Below are positions 36,950 to 44,840 of a stretch of 64,000 nucleotides of DNA, in pieces (position 1 is the stretch's first letter; each line of letters begins with the position of its first letter). The notes below the pieces were generated by a model that was not told the origin of the DNA, made no database searches, and was given only the letters and a program-made list of their open reading frames with translations. Source of the DNA: Streptomyces sp. HUAS YS2 (lineage in GTDB: Bacteria; Actinomycetota; Actinomycetes; Streptomycetales; Streptomycetaceae); NCBI RefSeq assembly GCF_033343995.1, contig NZ_CP137573.1, forward strand, positions 5,117,001 through 5,181,000, given 5' to 3'. A program made the translations under genes and the position numbers.

Positions 36950-37017
36950 GGGTTCTCGCATGTCCGGACGTGACGAAATCGTGCTCGTTTTCCGTGCAAC
37001 CGTTCGGTCGCCGGTGA
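36943..37017 (+). CDS. Possible 24-residue leader peptide or decayed start
   Basis: A GTG-started frame with GGAGG six bases upstream, translating as V-A-G-V-L-A-C-P-D-V-T-K-S-C-S-F-S-V-Q-P and four more residues. It ends 12 bases before the beta-lactamase-like gene. The start context is the same as that of the ABC exporter, so it is either a leader peptide controlling the next gene or a relic of a duplication. Coding status is uncertain. Confidence 0.3.
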   Translation: MAGVLACPDVTKSCSFSVQPFGRR

Positions 37018-37029
37018 GTCTTCCGGTGT

Positions 37030-37971
37030 GTGACTCACCACTCCATATCCCGCCGCCGCGGACGCGGCGCTCTCGGTGCGGCGCTCGCCGTGGGAGTGCT
37101 CGTGCCGACCGCCCTGTCGGCGGCGCCTGCCACCGCCGCGACCCCCACCGTGACCTGCACCTCGCTCACCCCGGGCCTCGCCGCCAAACTGACCGGGGAC
37201 GTCAACGCCGCCCTGGCGGGCCGCGCCACGACGGCCGCCGTCTTCGTCAACGACCGCGTCACCGGTACGAGCTGCTCGCTGCGGAAGGACCAGAGGTTCG
37301 ACTCCGCCAGCGTGGTCAAGGTGATCGTGCTCTCCACCCTGCTGTGGGACGCGCAGAAGACCGGCCGGGCGCTGACGGCCACCGAGAAGTCCCGCGCCAA
37401 CGCCATGATCACCCAGTCGGACAACACCGCGACCAGCGCCCTGTGGCGCCAGCTCGGTGTGACCAAGATCCAGAACTTCCTCCGGGCCGCCGGGCTGACC
37501 AATACCGTCCCGGGCTCCGGCGGCTACTGGGGGCTCACCCAGATCACCGCCTATGACCAGCAGAAGCTCCTGTCACGCATCACGGTGAGGAACGGCCTGC
37601 TGACGGACGCCTCGCGCAGCTACATCCTGCAGCTGATGAACGCGGTCGTCTCGTCGCAGCGCTGGGGCACCCCGGCCGGTGCCCCCAGCACGCTGAAGGT
37701 CCATGTCAAGAACGGCTGGCTCTCGCGAGCCACCCACGGCTGGCGGGTGCACAGCATCGGGGCCTTCACCAGTAGCACGAAGAACTACACGATCACCGTC
37801 CTGACGCACGACAGCACGACGATGAACTACGGCGTCGAAACCATCCAGCGTGTCGCGCGCGCCGTTCACAAGAACCTCAACCCGACCGCGACGATGAACT
37901 CGGTGATCACTCCGCCGGCCGTCCCGCAGGAGGCCACGGTGCCGGTGCCGGAGCGCGGACCGGCGTACTGA
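37030..37971 (+). CDS. Secreted beta-lactamase-like serine hydrolase
   Basis: 313 residues from GTG 37030. The N-terminus 'SRRRGRGALGAALAVGVLV' is a signal peptide, possibly Tat. The class A-type motifs are Ser94-x-x-Lys97 in 'SASVVK', Ser130-Asp-Asn in 'TQSDNTATS', and Lys-Asn-Gly in 'HVKNGWL' in place of KTG. The omega-loop Glu of true class A enzymes (ExxLN) is not seen; this stretch reads 'GGYWGLTQITAYD'. So it may act on the cell wall or another ester/amide instead of destroying beta-lactams. No transpeptidase partner lies nearby. It is followed by an IS element. Confidence 0.82.
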   Translation: MTHHSISRRRGRGALGAALAVGVLVPTALSAAPATAATPTVTCTSLTPGLAAKLTGDVNAALAGRATTAAVFVNDRVTGTSCSLRKDQRFDSASVVKVIVLSTLLWDAQKTGRALTATEKSRANAMITQSDNTATSALWRQLGVTKIQNFLRAAGLTNTVPGSGGYWGLTQITAYDQQKLLSRITVRNGLLTDASRSYILQLMNAVVSSQRWGTPAGAPSTLKVHVKNGWLSRATHGWRVHSIGAFTSSTKNYTITVLTHDSTTMNYGVETIQRVARAVHKNLNPTATMNSVITPPAVPQEATVPVPERGPAY

Positions 37972-38031
37972 GGGGCGGCACAGGACGGTCCTAGGCCGTG
38001 TCCGTAAAGTTGTTGGCTCGTTACTCCGTTT

Positions 38032-38421
38032 GTGGTGCGTCGACATGAACTGACGGATGAGTCGTGGGCGTTGATCGCTCCGTTGCTGGCGCCGGGCCGT
38101 ATGGGCCGGCCCGTGCGGGACCGGCGCCAGGTGGTCAACGGGATCCTTTGGAAGCTGTCCACCGGGGCCGCCTGGCGTGACCTGCCCGAGCGGTACGGGC
38201 CGTGGAAGACGGTCTACGAACGCTTCCGGCACTGGTCCGCCGACGGCACCTGGGACCGGCTGCTGGCCCACGTCCAGCAGCACTCCGACGCCGTCGGGAC
38301 CGTCGACTGGTCGATCGTCTGCGTGGACTCGACCACGGTCCGCGCGCATCAGCATGCGGCCGGGGCCCGAAAAGGGGGCCCTGGGAAGGCGAGGCACTCG
38401 GCCGATCACGCGGCGGGCTGA
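38032..38421 (+). CDS. IS5-family transposase, first frame (OrfA)
   Basis: A 129-residue N-terminal part: 'LTDESWALIAPLLAP', 'RDRRQVVNGILWKLSTGAAWRDLPERYGPW', and the first catalytic Asp in 'VCVDSTTVRAHQHAAG'. It ends in an out-of-frame tail after 38373. Fusion to the next frame by -1 slippage at an AAAAGGGGG run (38370-38378) would give the complete enzyme, as in other IS5-group elements. Confidence 0.88.
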   Translation: MVRRHELTDESWALIAPLLAPGRMGRPVRDRRQVVNGILWKLSTGAAWRDLPERYGPWKTVYERFRHWSADGTWDRLLAHVQQHSDAVGTVDWSIVCVDSTTVRAHQHAAGARKGGPGKARHSADHAAG

Positions 38422-38864
38422 CCAGCAAGATCCACCTGGCCTGCGACGGCCAGGGCCGGCCACTGGCCTTCACCCTGACCGGCGGGAACGTCAACGACTG
38501 CACCCAGTTCGAGGCGGTCATGGACCGGATCCGCGTCGCCCGGCCGGGGCCCGGCAGGCCCCGGACCCGGCCCCAGCGCGTGGTCGCAGACAAGGGCTAC
38601 TCGGCCCGCAAGATCCGGGCCTACCTGAGGCGACGCGGGATCGCCTGCACGATCCCGGAGCGGATCGACCAGATCAACGGGCGCATCCGCCGCGGCGAGA
38701 CACGCTGCCGCCTCGACCGGACCGCCTACCGGCGCCGCAACGTTGTCGAACGCTGTTTCAGCCGGCTCAAGCAGAACCGGGCCCTGGCCACCCGCTACGA
38801 CAAACGCGCCGTCCACTACCAAGCCATGGTCACCCTCGCCTGCCTCCGACTCTGGCTCCCATGA
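38202..38864 (+). CDS. IS5-family transposase, second frame (OrfB)
   Basis: The open frame spans 38202-38864, but only the part after about 38370 is transposase: 'RSRGGLTSKIHLACDGQGRPL', the second catalytic Asp in 'VVADKGYSARKIR', and the catalytic Glu in 'RNVVERCFSRLKQNRALATRYDK'. It lies in the -1 frame relative to OrfA. The DDE set is complete across the two frames, so the element may still be active. The stop overlaps the right inverted repeat by one base. Confidence 0.85.
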   Translation: MEDGLRTLPALVRRRHLGPAAGPRPAALRRRRDRRLVDRLRGLDHGPRASACGRGPKRGPWEGEALGRSRGGLTSKIHLACDGQGRPLAFTLTGGNVNDCTQFEAVMDRIRVARPGPGRPRTRPQRVVADKGYSARKIRAYLRRRGIACTIPERIDQINGRIRRGETRCRLDRTAYRRRNVVERCFSRLKQNRALATRYDKRAVHYQAMVTLACLRLWLP

Positions 38865-38878
38865 CTTTCCGGACACGA

Positions 38879-38982
38879 CCTAGGACCTGAGACCCCACTT
38901 CGCCCGGGCGGGATGAAATCCCACCCCACCCGCGTTGGTGCCTTCCGGTAGAGCAGCGGAAACGGGAGGCACCACGTGGCGG
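38879..38982 (+). repeat. Duplicated RBS-sequestering leader, copy 2 (ABC exporter leader)
   Basis: It matches copy 1 with an offset of 2033 bases, apart from an 11-base insertion and a few changes, through GTGGCGG. The hairpin GGTGCCTTCCGGT/ACGGGAGGCACC (one mismatch) encloses the GGGAGG ribosome-binding site of the ABC exporter gene, six bases before its GTG. The IS has cut off its left end. Confidence 0.7.
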
Positions 38983-41900
38983 CGGGGCGGAAACAAGACG
39001 GAGACGGCCGGAAACAGGACGGCTGGGCGCGCAGGCTGGCCGGGTACGCATGGCGGTACCGGCTGAACGTGATCCTCGCGCTCGGGTCCTCGCTGGCCGG
39101 CATGGCGCTGCTCGCGATCGTGCCGCTGATCACCAAGGTGATCATCGACGACGTCATCGGCACGCACACGCGCTCCCTCGCCGTCTGGACCGGGCTGCTC
39201 ATCGGTTCCGCGGTCCTCGTCTACGCCCTGACCTACATCCGCCGCTACTACGGCGGCCGGCTCGCGCTCGACGTGCAGCACGACCTGCGCACCGACATGT
39301 TCGGCACGATCACCCGGCTCGACGGGCGGCGTCAGGACGAGCTGTCCACCGGCCAGGTCGTCGGGCGGGCCACCAGCGACCTCCAGCTGATCCAGGGCCT
39401 GCTGTTCATGCTGCCCATGACGATCGGCAACTTCCTGCTCTTCCTGATCTCCCTGGTCGTCATGGCCTGGCTGTCCCTCCCGCTCACCCTCGTCGCCCTC
39501 GCCGTCGCCCCCGCCCTCTGGTTCATCGCCAAGCGCAGCCGCACCCGGCTGCACCCCGCCACCTGGTACGCGCAGGCGCAGGCCGCCGCCGTCGCCGGGG
39601 TCGTCGACGGGGCCGTGACCGGCGTCCGGGTCGTCAAGGGCTTCGGGCAGGAGGAGCAGGAGACCGGCAAGATCCGCGACGCGAGCCGCAAGCTGTTCGC
39701 TGGCCGGCTGCGCACCATCCGGCTCAACGCCAAGTACACCCCGGCCCTCCAGGCCGTCCCCGCGCTCGGCCAGGTCGCCGTCCTCGCGCTCGGCGGCTGG
39801 CTCGCCACCCGCGGCCAGATCACCCTCGGCACCTTCGTCGCCTTCTCCTCCTACCTGGCCTCCCTCGTCGGCCCGGTCCGCATGCTCGCCATGGTGCTCA
39901 CCGTCGCCCAGCAGGCCCGGGCCGGCGTCGAGCGCGTCCTGGAGCTGATCGACACCGAGCCGGCGATCGAGGACGGCACGAAGGAACTGCCCGCCGACGC
40001 ACCCGCGACGGTCGAGTTCGACGACGTCTCGTTCGGGTACGAGGACGGCTCCGGGAAGACCAGCCCCGTCCTCGACGGCTTCTCGCTGGAGATCCGCCCC
40101 GGCGAGACCGTCGCCGTCGTCGGTGCCTCCGGCTCCGGCAAGTCCACCGTCTCCCTCCTCCTGCCGCGCTTCTACGACGTCACCCACGGCGCCGTCCTCG
40201 TCGGCGGCCACGACGTCCGCGAACTCACCCTCGAATCGCTGCGGGCCGCCATCGGCCTGGTCCCCGAGGACAGCTTCCTGTTCTCCGACACCGTCCGTGC
40301 GAACATCGCGTACGGGCAGCCAAGTGCCACCCAGGAGCAGATCGAGACGGCCGCACGCGCCGCTCAGGCGGACCGTTTCATCGCCGAGCTGCCGGACGGC
40401 TACGACACCAAGGTCGGCGAGCACGGCCTCACCCTCTCCGGCGGCCAGCGCCAGCGCATCGCGCTCGCCCGGGCGATCCTCACCGACCCGCGGCTGCTGC
40501 TCCTCGACGACGCCACCTCCGCCGTCGACGCCCGCGTCGAGCACGAGATCCACGAGGCGCTCCGCTCGGTCATGGCCGGCCGCACCACCCTCCTCATCGC
40601 GCACCGCCGCTCCACCCTCGGCCTCGCCGACCGGATCGCCGTCCTCGACGACGGCCGGCTCTCCGACATCGGCACCCACGAGGAGCTGGAGCGGCGCTCC
40701 CCGCTCTACCGCCGGCTGCTCACCGACCCCGACGAGCTGGGCGGTGTCTCGCCGGGGCACGTCCTGCCGGCCGACGTGGACGACGAGCTCGTCGAGGACC
40801 GCGCCCTGCGCGCCGAGCTGGACGCCGAGTACGACGCCGAGCGCGGCCTGACCCCCGCCCTGTGGGTGCGGGAGGAGACCGCCGCCGAGGAGAGCGCCGC
40901 CCCCGGGGCCACCCCGGAGCTGCTCGCCGCCGTGGAGGCGCTGCCGCCGGCCGTGGACACCCCGCAGGTGGACGAGGCTCGGGCGGTCGCCCCGGAGGAC
41001 TCGTACGGGCTGCGCCGGCTGCTGCGCGGCTTCGGTCTCGTCCTTCTCGCCAGCCTCGGCCTGGTCGCCGTCGACGCCGGCATGGGCCTGCTGCTGCCGA
41101 TCCTGATCCGGCACGGCATCGACGAGGGCGTGAACCGGCTCGCCGTCGGCGCGGTCTGGGCGGCCTCCGCCCTCGCGCTGCTGACGGTGCTCGTGCAGTG
41201 GGTCGCGCAGACCGCCGAGACCCGGATGACCGGGCGCACCGGCGAAAGGATCCTCTACTCGCTGCGGCTGAAGATCTTCGCCCAGCTCCAGCGGCTCGGC
41301 CTGGACTACTACGAGCGCGAGCTCACCGGCCGGATCATGACCCGGATGACCACGGACGTGGACGCCCTGTCGACGTTCCTGCAGACCGGGCTCGTCACCG
41401 CGTTCGTCTCCGTCGTGACCTTCTTCGGGATCATGGTCGCGCTGCTCGTCCTGGACCTCCAGCTGGCCCTGGTCGTCTTCGCCACGCTGCCGGTGCTCGC
41501 CGTCGCCACGTACTACTTCCGCCGCTCCAGCGTGAAGGCGTACGAGCTGGCCCGGGAGCGGATCAGCGTCGTCAACGCCGACCTCCAGGAGTCGGTCTCC
41601 GGGCTGCGGATCGTGCAGGCCTTCGGCCGCGAGAAGGACGGCGCCGCCCGGTTCGCCGAGCGCAGCTCCGGCTACCGCGAGGCCAGGGTGCGCGGCCAGT
41701 GGCTGATCTCGGTCTACTTCCCGTTCGTCACCCTGCTGTCGTCCGTGGCCGCCGCCGCGGTCATGATCGTCGGCGCGAACCGGATCGAGGCCGGGACCCT
41801 GACGACCGGCGCGCTCGTCGCGTACCTGCTCTACATCGACCTGTTCTTCGCCCCCGTGCAGCAGCTCTCCCAGGTCTTCGACGGCTACCAGCAGGCCGCG

Positions 41901-42731
41901 GTCTCGCTGAAGCGGATGCAGGAGCTGCTCCAGGAGCCGACGTCGACCGCCGAGGCCGCCGCGCCGCTGGACGTGCTGTCGCTGCGCGGCGACATCGCCT
42001 TCGAGGACGTGTCGTTCGCCTACGGCTCCGACGAAGCGGCGCTCAGCGGCATCGACCTGCGCATCCCGGCCGGCCAGACCGTCGCCTTCGTCGGCGAGAC
42101 CGGCGCGGGCAAGTCGACCCTGGTCAAGCTGGTGGCGCGGTTCTACGACCCGACCGCCGGCCGGGTCACCGCCGACGGCACGGACCTGCGCGAGCTCGAC
42201 CTCACCGCGTACCGGCACCGGCTCGGCGTGGTCCCGCAGGAGGCGTACCTGTTCGCCGGCACGATCCGCGACGCCATCGCGTACGGCCGCCCCGGCGCGA
42301 CCGACGCCGAGGTCGAGGCGGCGGCCCGCGCGGTCGGCGCGCACGACATGATCGCCACGCTCGACGGCGGCTACCTGCACGAGGTCGCCGAGCGCGGCCG
42401 GAACCTCTCGGCCGGTCAGCGCCAGCTGATCGCGCTCGCCCGCGCCGAACTCGTCGACCCGGACGTGCTGCTGCTCGACGAGGCCACGGCCGCCCTCGAC
42501 CTGGCCACCGAGGCCCAGGTCAACGCGGCCACCGACCGCCTCGCCGGCCGCCGTACCACCCTCGTCGTCGCGCACCGGCTCACCACCGCGGCCCGCGCGG
42601 ACCGGGTGGTCGTGATGGACGGCGGCCGGGTCGCCGAGGACGGCACCCACGACGAGCTGCTGGCCCGCGACGGCCGGTACGCGATGCTGTGGCGCACCTT
42701 CATCGGCGAGGAGGAGCCGGAGCGCGTCTGA
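38976..42731 (+). CDS. Fused full-size ABC exporter (TMD-NBD-TMD-NBD)
   Basis: A 1251-residue type IV exporter. First half: six TM segments, Walker A 'GASGSGKST', signature 'LSGGQRQRIALARAI', Walker B 'LLLLDDATSAVD'. Second half: six TM segments, Walker A 'GETGAGKST', signature 'LSAGQRQLIALARAE', Walker B 'VLLLDEATAALD'. The catalytic Glu is Asp512 in the first domain and Glu1169 in the second, so one ATP site is degenerate, as in heterodimeric drug exporters such as BmrCD and TM287/288. The GTG start follows GGGAGG inside a hairpin leader. The substrate is unknown; multidrug or peptide export is likely. Confidence 0.93.
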   Translation: MAAGRKQDGDGRKQDGWARRLAGYAWRYRLNVILALGSSLAGMALLAIVPLITKVIIDDVIGTHTRSLAVWTGLLIGSAVLVYALTYIRRYYGGRLALDVQHDLRTDMFGTITRLDGRRQDELSTGQVVGRATSDLQLIQGLLFMLPMTIGNFLLFLISLVVMAWLSLPLTLVALAVAPALWFIAKRSRTRLHPATWYAQAQAAAVAGVVDGAVTGVRVVKGFGQEEQETGKIRDASRKLFAGRLRTIRLNAKYTPALQAVPALGQVAVLALGGWLATRGQITLGTFVAFSSYLASLVGPVRMLAMVLTVAQQARAGVERVLELIDTEPAIEDGTKELPADAPATVEFDDVSFGYEDGSGKTSPVLDGFSLEIRPGETVAVVGASGSGKSTVSLLLPRFYDVTHGAVLVGGHDVRELTLESLRAAIGLVPEDSFLFSDTVRANIAYGQPSATQEQIETAARAAQADRFIAELPDGYDTKVGEHGLTLSGGQRQRIALARAILTDPRLLLLDDATSAVDARVEHEIHEALRSVMAGRTTLLIAHRRSTLGLADRIAVLDDGRLSDIGTHEELERRSPLYRRLLTDPDELGGVSPGHVLPADVDDELVEDRALRAELDAEYDAERGLTPALWVREETAAEESAAPGATPELLAAVEALPPAVDTPQVDEARAVAPEDSYGLRRLLRGFGLVLLASLGLVAVDAGMGLLLPILIRHGIDEGVNRLAVGAVWAASALALLTVLVQWVAQTAETRMTGRTGERILYSLRLKIFAQLQRLGLDYYERELTGRIMTRMTTDVDALSTFLQTGLVTAFVSVVTFFGIMVALLVLDLQLALVVFATLPVLAVATYYFRRSSVKAYELARERISVVNADLQESVSGLRIVQAFGREKDGAARFAERSSGYREARVRGQWLISVYFPFVTLLSSVAAAAVMIVGANRIEAGTLTTGALVAYLLYIDLFFAPVQQLSQVFDGYQQAAVSLKRMQELLQEPTSTAEAAAPLDVLSLRGDIAFEDVSFAYGSDEAALSGIDLRIPAGQTVAFVGETGAGKSTLVKLVARFYDPTAGRVTADGTDLRELDLTAYRHRLGVVPQEAYLFAGTIRDAIAYGRPGATDAEVEAAARAVGAHDMIATLDGGYLHEVAERGRNLSAGQRQLIALARAELVDPDVLLLDEATAALDLATEAQVNAATDRLAGRRTTLVVAHRLTTAARADRVVVMDGGRVAEDGTHDELLARDGRYAMLWRTFIGEEEPERV

Positions 42732-42839
42732 CGGCCGGTACGGACGCCCGCGTTCCGGAAGGCGATCGAGCAGAAGGCAACCGAAGGGTACGCTCCCGCG
42801 TCGTACGCACGTACGGCTCTGATGCGGGAGGGGACCCAC

Positions 42840-43247
42840 GTGTTCGACGGTGCGAAGGTACGGAGCGAACGGCTGGTGGCCCGGGTGCTGGCGGTGAGCC
42901 TCGCGGCGGGCGCGCTCACCCTGGGCGTGGGCGTTCCGGGGGCGCAGCAGGCCGACGCCGCCTCGGTGTGCAGCGGACGCCCGGCCAAGACCGTCACCTT
43001 CGCCACCGGCGAGCTGCGCGTCTACCGGACCCGCCACTACGCCTGCGCGATGGCCGTGGCCAAGAACCCCGGACCGCGCCGCGCCATGAGCGTCCAGCTC
43101 CAGCCGCGCGGCGGGCACGCCGCCGTCGACTCGGGGCAGTTCACCCGGCAGGCCGGGCCCGTCACCGTGCACGCCCTCAACCGCTGCGTCCGTGCCACCG
43201 GCACCGTCGCCGGCCGGTCGGGCTCGACCGGCTGGATCCTGTGCTGA
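42840..43247 (+). CDS. Small secreted protein with four cysteines
   Basis: 135 residues from GTG 42840 (GGGAGGGG six bases upstream; an ATG at 42822 is in frame but lacks one). It has a signal peptide with hydrophobic core 'VLAVSLAAGALTLGVGVPG' cut after 'ADA'. The mature part starts 'ASVCSGRPAKTVTF' and holds four Cys, ending 'WILC'. Two disulphides are likely. No known family recognised. It stands alone between the ABC exporter and the S37 peptidase gene. Confidence 0.78.
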   Translation: MFDGAKVRSERLVARVLAVSLAAGALTLGVGVPGAQQADAASVCSGRPAKTVTFATGELRVYRTRHYACAMAVAKNPGPRRAMSVQLQPRGGHAAVDSGQFTRQAGPVTVHALNRCVRATGTVAGRSGSTGWILC

Positions 43248-43334
43248 AGCACAGGTAAGGGCCAACAGGGTCTGGCGGTACGCACGTTGCCCCCGCTAGG
43301 TTCGCGACACCGTTGTGAATCAAGGGGAGGGTGA

Positions 43335-44783
43335 ATGCGCAAGGCGCTGACAGGGATCCTGTCGCTCGCGGTGCTCATGGGAACCGTCGGTGCGACCGGT
43401 GCGGCCACCGCCGCGGAGCCGGCCACCGGGCTCGGGTCCGCCACCGCGGACAGCGCGGTCGGCACGGACATCAAGGACCGCCTGCTGGCGATCCCCGGGA
43501 TGAGCCTGATCGAGGAGAAGCCGTACGCCGGGTACCGCTTCTTCGTCCTGAACTACACGCAGCCGGTGGACCACCGCCGCCCCTCCGCGGGCACGTTCCA
43601 GCAGCGGATCACCGTGCTGCACAAGGACACCGACCGGCCGACCGTGTTCCACACGAGCGGCTACGGCCTGAGCACCACCCCCAGCCGGCGCGAGCCCACT
43701 CGCATCATCGACGGCAACCAGGTCTCCATGGAGTACCGCTTCTTCACGCCGTCCCGGCCGCAGCCCGCCGACTGGAGCAAGCTGAACATCTGGCAGGCCG
43801 CCAGCGACCAGCACCGCATCTTCACCGCCCTGAAGGCGGTCTACTCCAAGAACTGGCTCTCCACGGGTGGTTCGAAGGGCGGAATGACCGCCACGTACTA
43901 CGAGCGCTTCTACCCGCGCGACATGGACGGCGTCGTCGCGTACGTCGCCCCCAACGACGTGGTGAACAAGGAGGACTCGGCCTACGACCGGTTCTTCGAG
44001 AAGGTCGGCACGAAGGAGTGCCGCGACCGCCTCAACGCGCTGCAGCGCGAGGCGCTCGTGCGCCGCGCGCCGCTGGAGAAGAAGTACAAGGAGTGGGCCG
44101 ACGCCGAGGGCGCGACCTTCAACACCGTCGGCTCGCTCGACAAGGCGTACGAGGCCGTCGTCCTCGACTTCGTCTGGGGCTTCTGGCAGTACTACGGCGA
44201 GGCCGACTGCGCCAACATCCCCGAGGCGGCGACCGCCACCGACGACGCCGTGTACGAGACCATCGACGCGTACTCGGGCTGGTCGTTCTACACCGACCAG
44301 GGCCTGGAGCCGTACACCCCGTACTACTACCAGGCGGCCACCGAGATGGGCTCGCCCACCATCGCGCTGCCGCACCTCGACGGCCTGACCCGGTACGGCT
44401 ACCAGCCCGCCCGGAACTTCGTGCCGCGCGAGATACCGACGACGTTCAAGCCGTGGGTCATGCGCGACGTGGACGACTGGGTCCGCAAGAACGCGAACCG
44501 CATGCTGTTCGTGTACGGCGGCAACGACCCGTGGGGCGCGGAGCCGTTCCACCTCGGCCGCGGCGCCCGTGACAGCTACGTGTTCACCGCCCCGGGCGCC
44601 AACCACGGCGCGAACGTGGCCGGTCTGACCGACGCCGAGCGGGAGAAGGCCACCGCCCGCATCCTCGCCTGGGCGGGCGTCGAGGCCCCGGCGGCCGCCG
44701 CCGCGCAGCCGCTGGCCCGGTTCGACGCGACGCTCGACACCGCCGACCCGGAGGTGACGCGCCAGCACGCGCGTCGTCCGTAG
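43335..44783 (+). CDS. Secreted S37-type (PS-10) aminopeptidase
   Basis: A 482-residue exported alpha/beta-hydrolase. Signal peptide 'MRKALTGILSLAVLMGTVGA', nucleophile Ser in 'STGGSKGGMTATYYERFYP', Asp in 'GGNDPWGAEPF' and His in 'PGANHGANV'. The family contains the PS-10 peptidase and tripeptidyl aminopeptidases from streptomycetes, which remove short peptides from the N-terminus of secreted proteins. AAGGGGAGGG precedes the ATG. It ends at a strong hairpin that also serves the convergent GH3 gene. Confidence 0.9.
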   Translation: MRKALTGILSLAVLMGTVGATGAATAAEPATGLGSATADSAVGTDIKDRLLAIPGMSLIEEKPYAGYRFFVLNYTQPVDHRRPSAGTFQQRITVLHKDTDRPTVFHTSGYGLSTTPSRREPTRIIDGNQVSMEYRFFTPSRPQPADWSKLNIWQAASDQHRIFTALKAVYSKNWLSTGGSKGGMTATYYERFYPRDMDGVVAYVAPNDVVNKEDSAYDRFFEKVGTKECRDRLNALQREALVRRAPLEKKYKEWADAEGATFNTVGSLDKAYEAVVLDFVWGFWQYYGEADCANIPEAATATDDAVYETIDAYSGWSFYTDQGLEPYTPYYYQAATEMGSPTIALPHLDGLTRYGYQPARNFVPREIPTTFKPWVMRDVDDWVRKNANRMLFVYGGNDPWGAEPFHLGRGARDSYVFTAPGANHGANVAGLTDAEREKATARILAWAGVEAPAAAAAQPLARFDATLDTADPEVTRQHARRP

Positions 44784-44793
44784 GCAGCGAGCG

Positions 44794-44832
44794 CGCCGCG
44801 CCCGGCGGGATCCGATCCCGCCGGGCGCGGCG
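44794..44832. terminator. Bidirectional intrinsic terminator
   Basis: A perfect 18-bp inverted repeat (left arm CGCCGCGCCCGGCGGGAT, loop CCG) lies between the convergent S37 peptidase and GH3 genes. Confidence 0.85.
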
Positions 44833-44840
44833 TCGTCACG

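Larger units (their letters stand above)
37991..38883 (+). mobile_element. IS5-family insertion sequence
   Basis: An element of about 885 bp. The ends are imperfect 16-bp inverted repeats (GCCGTGTCCGTAAAGT at 37995-38010 against ACTTTCCGGACACGAC at 38864-38879, 14 of 16 matching), flanked on both sides by CTAG, the likely target duplication (TA is the alternative reading). It carries two overlapping frames that together make a DDE transposase. It is inserted into copy 2 of the leader repeat, whose left part remains at about 37983-37994. Confidence 0.88.

Noticed and set aside
42840..43247. A RiPP or lantibiotic precursor
   Set aside because: It is long, has a normal signal peptide and no modification enzymes are adjacent.
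38880..43265. A 1461-codon open frame on the minus strand
   Set aside because: It is antisense to the ABC exporter and arises from GC-rich codon bias; the translation is low complexity with no domain.
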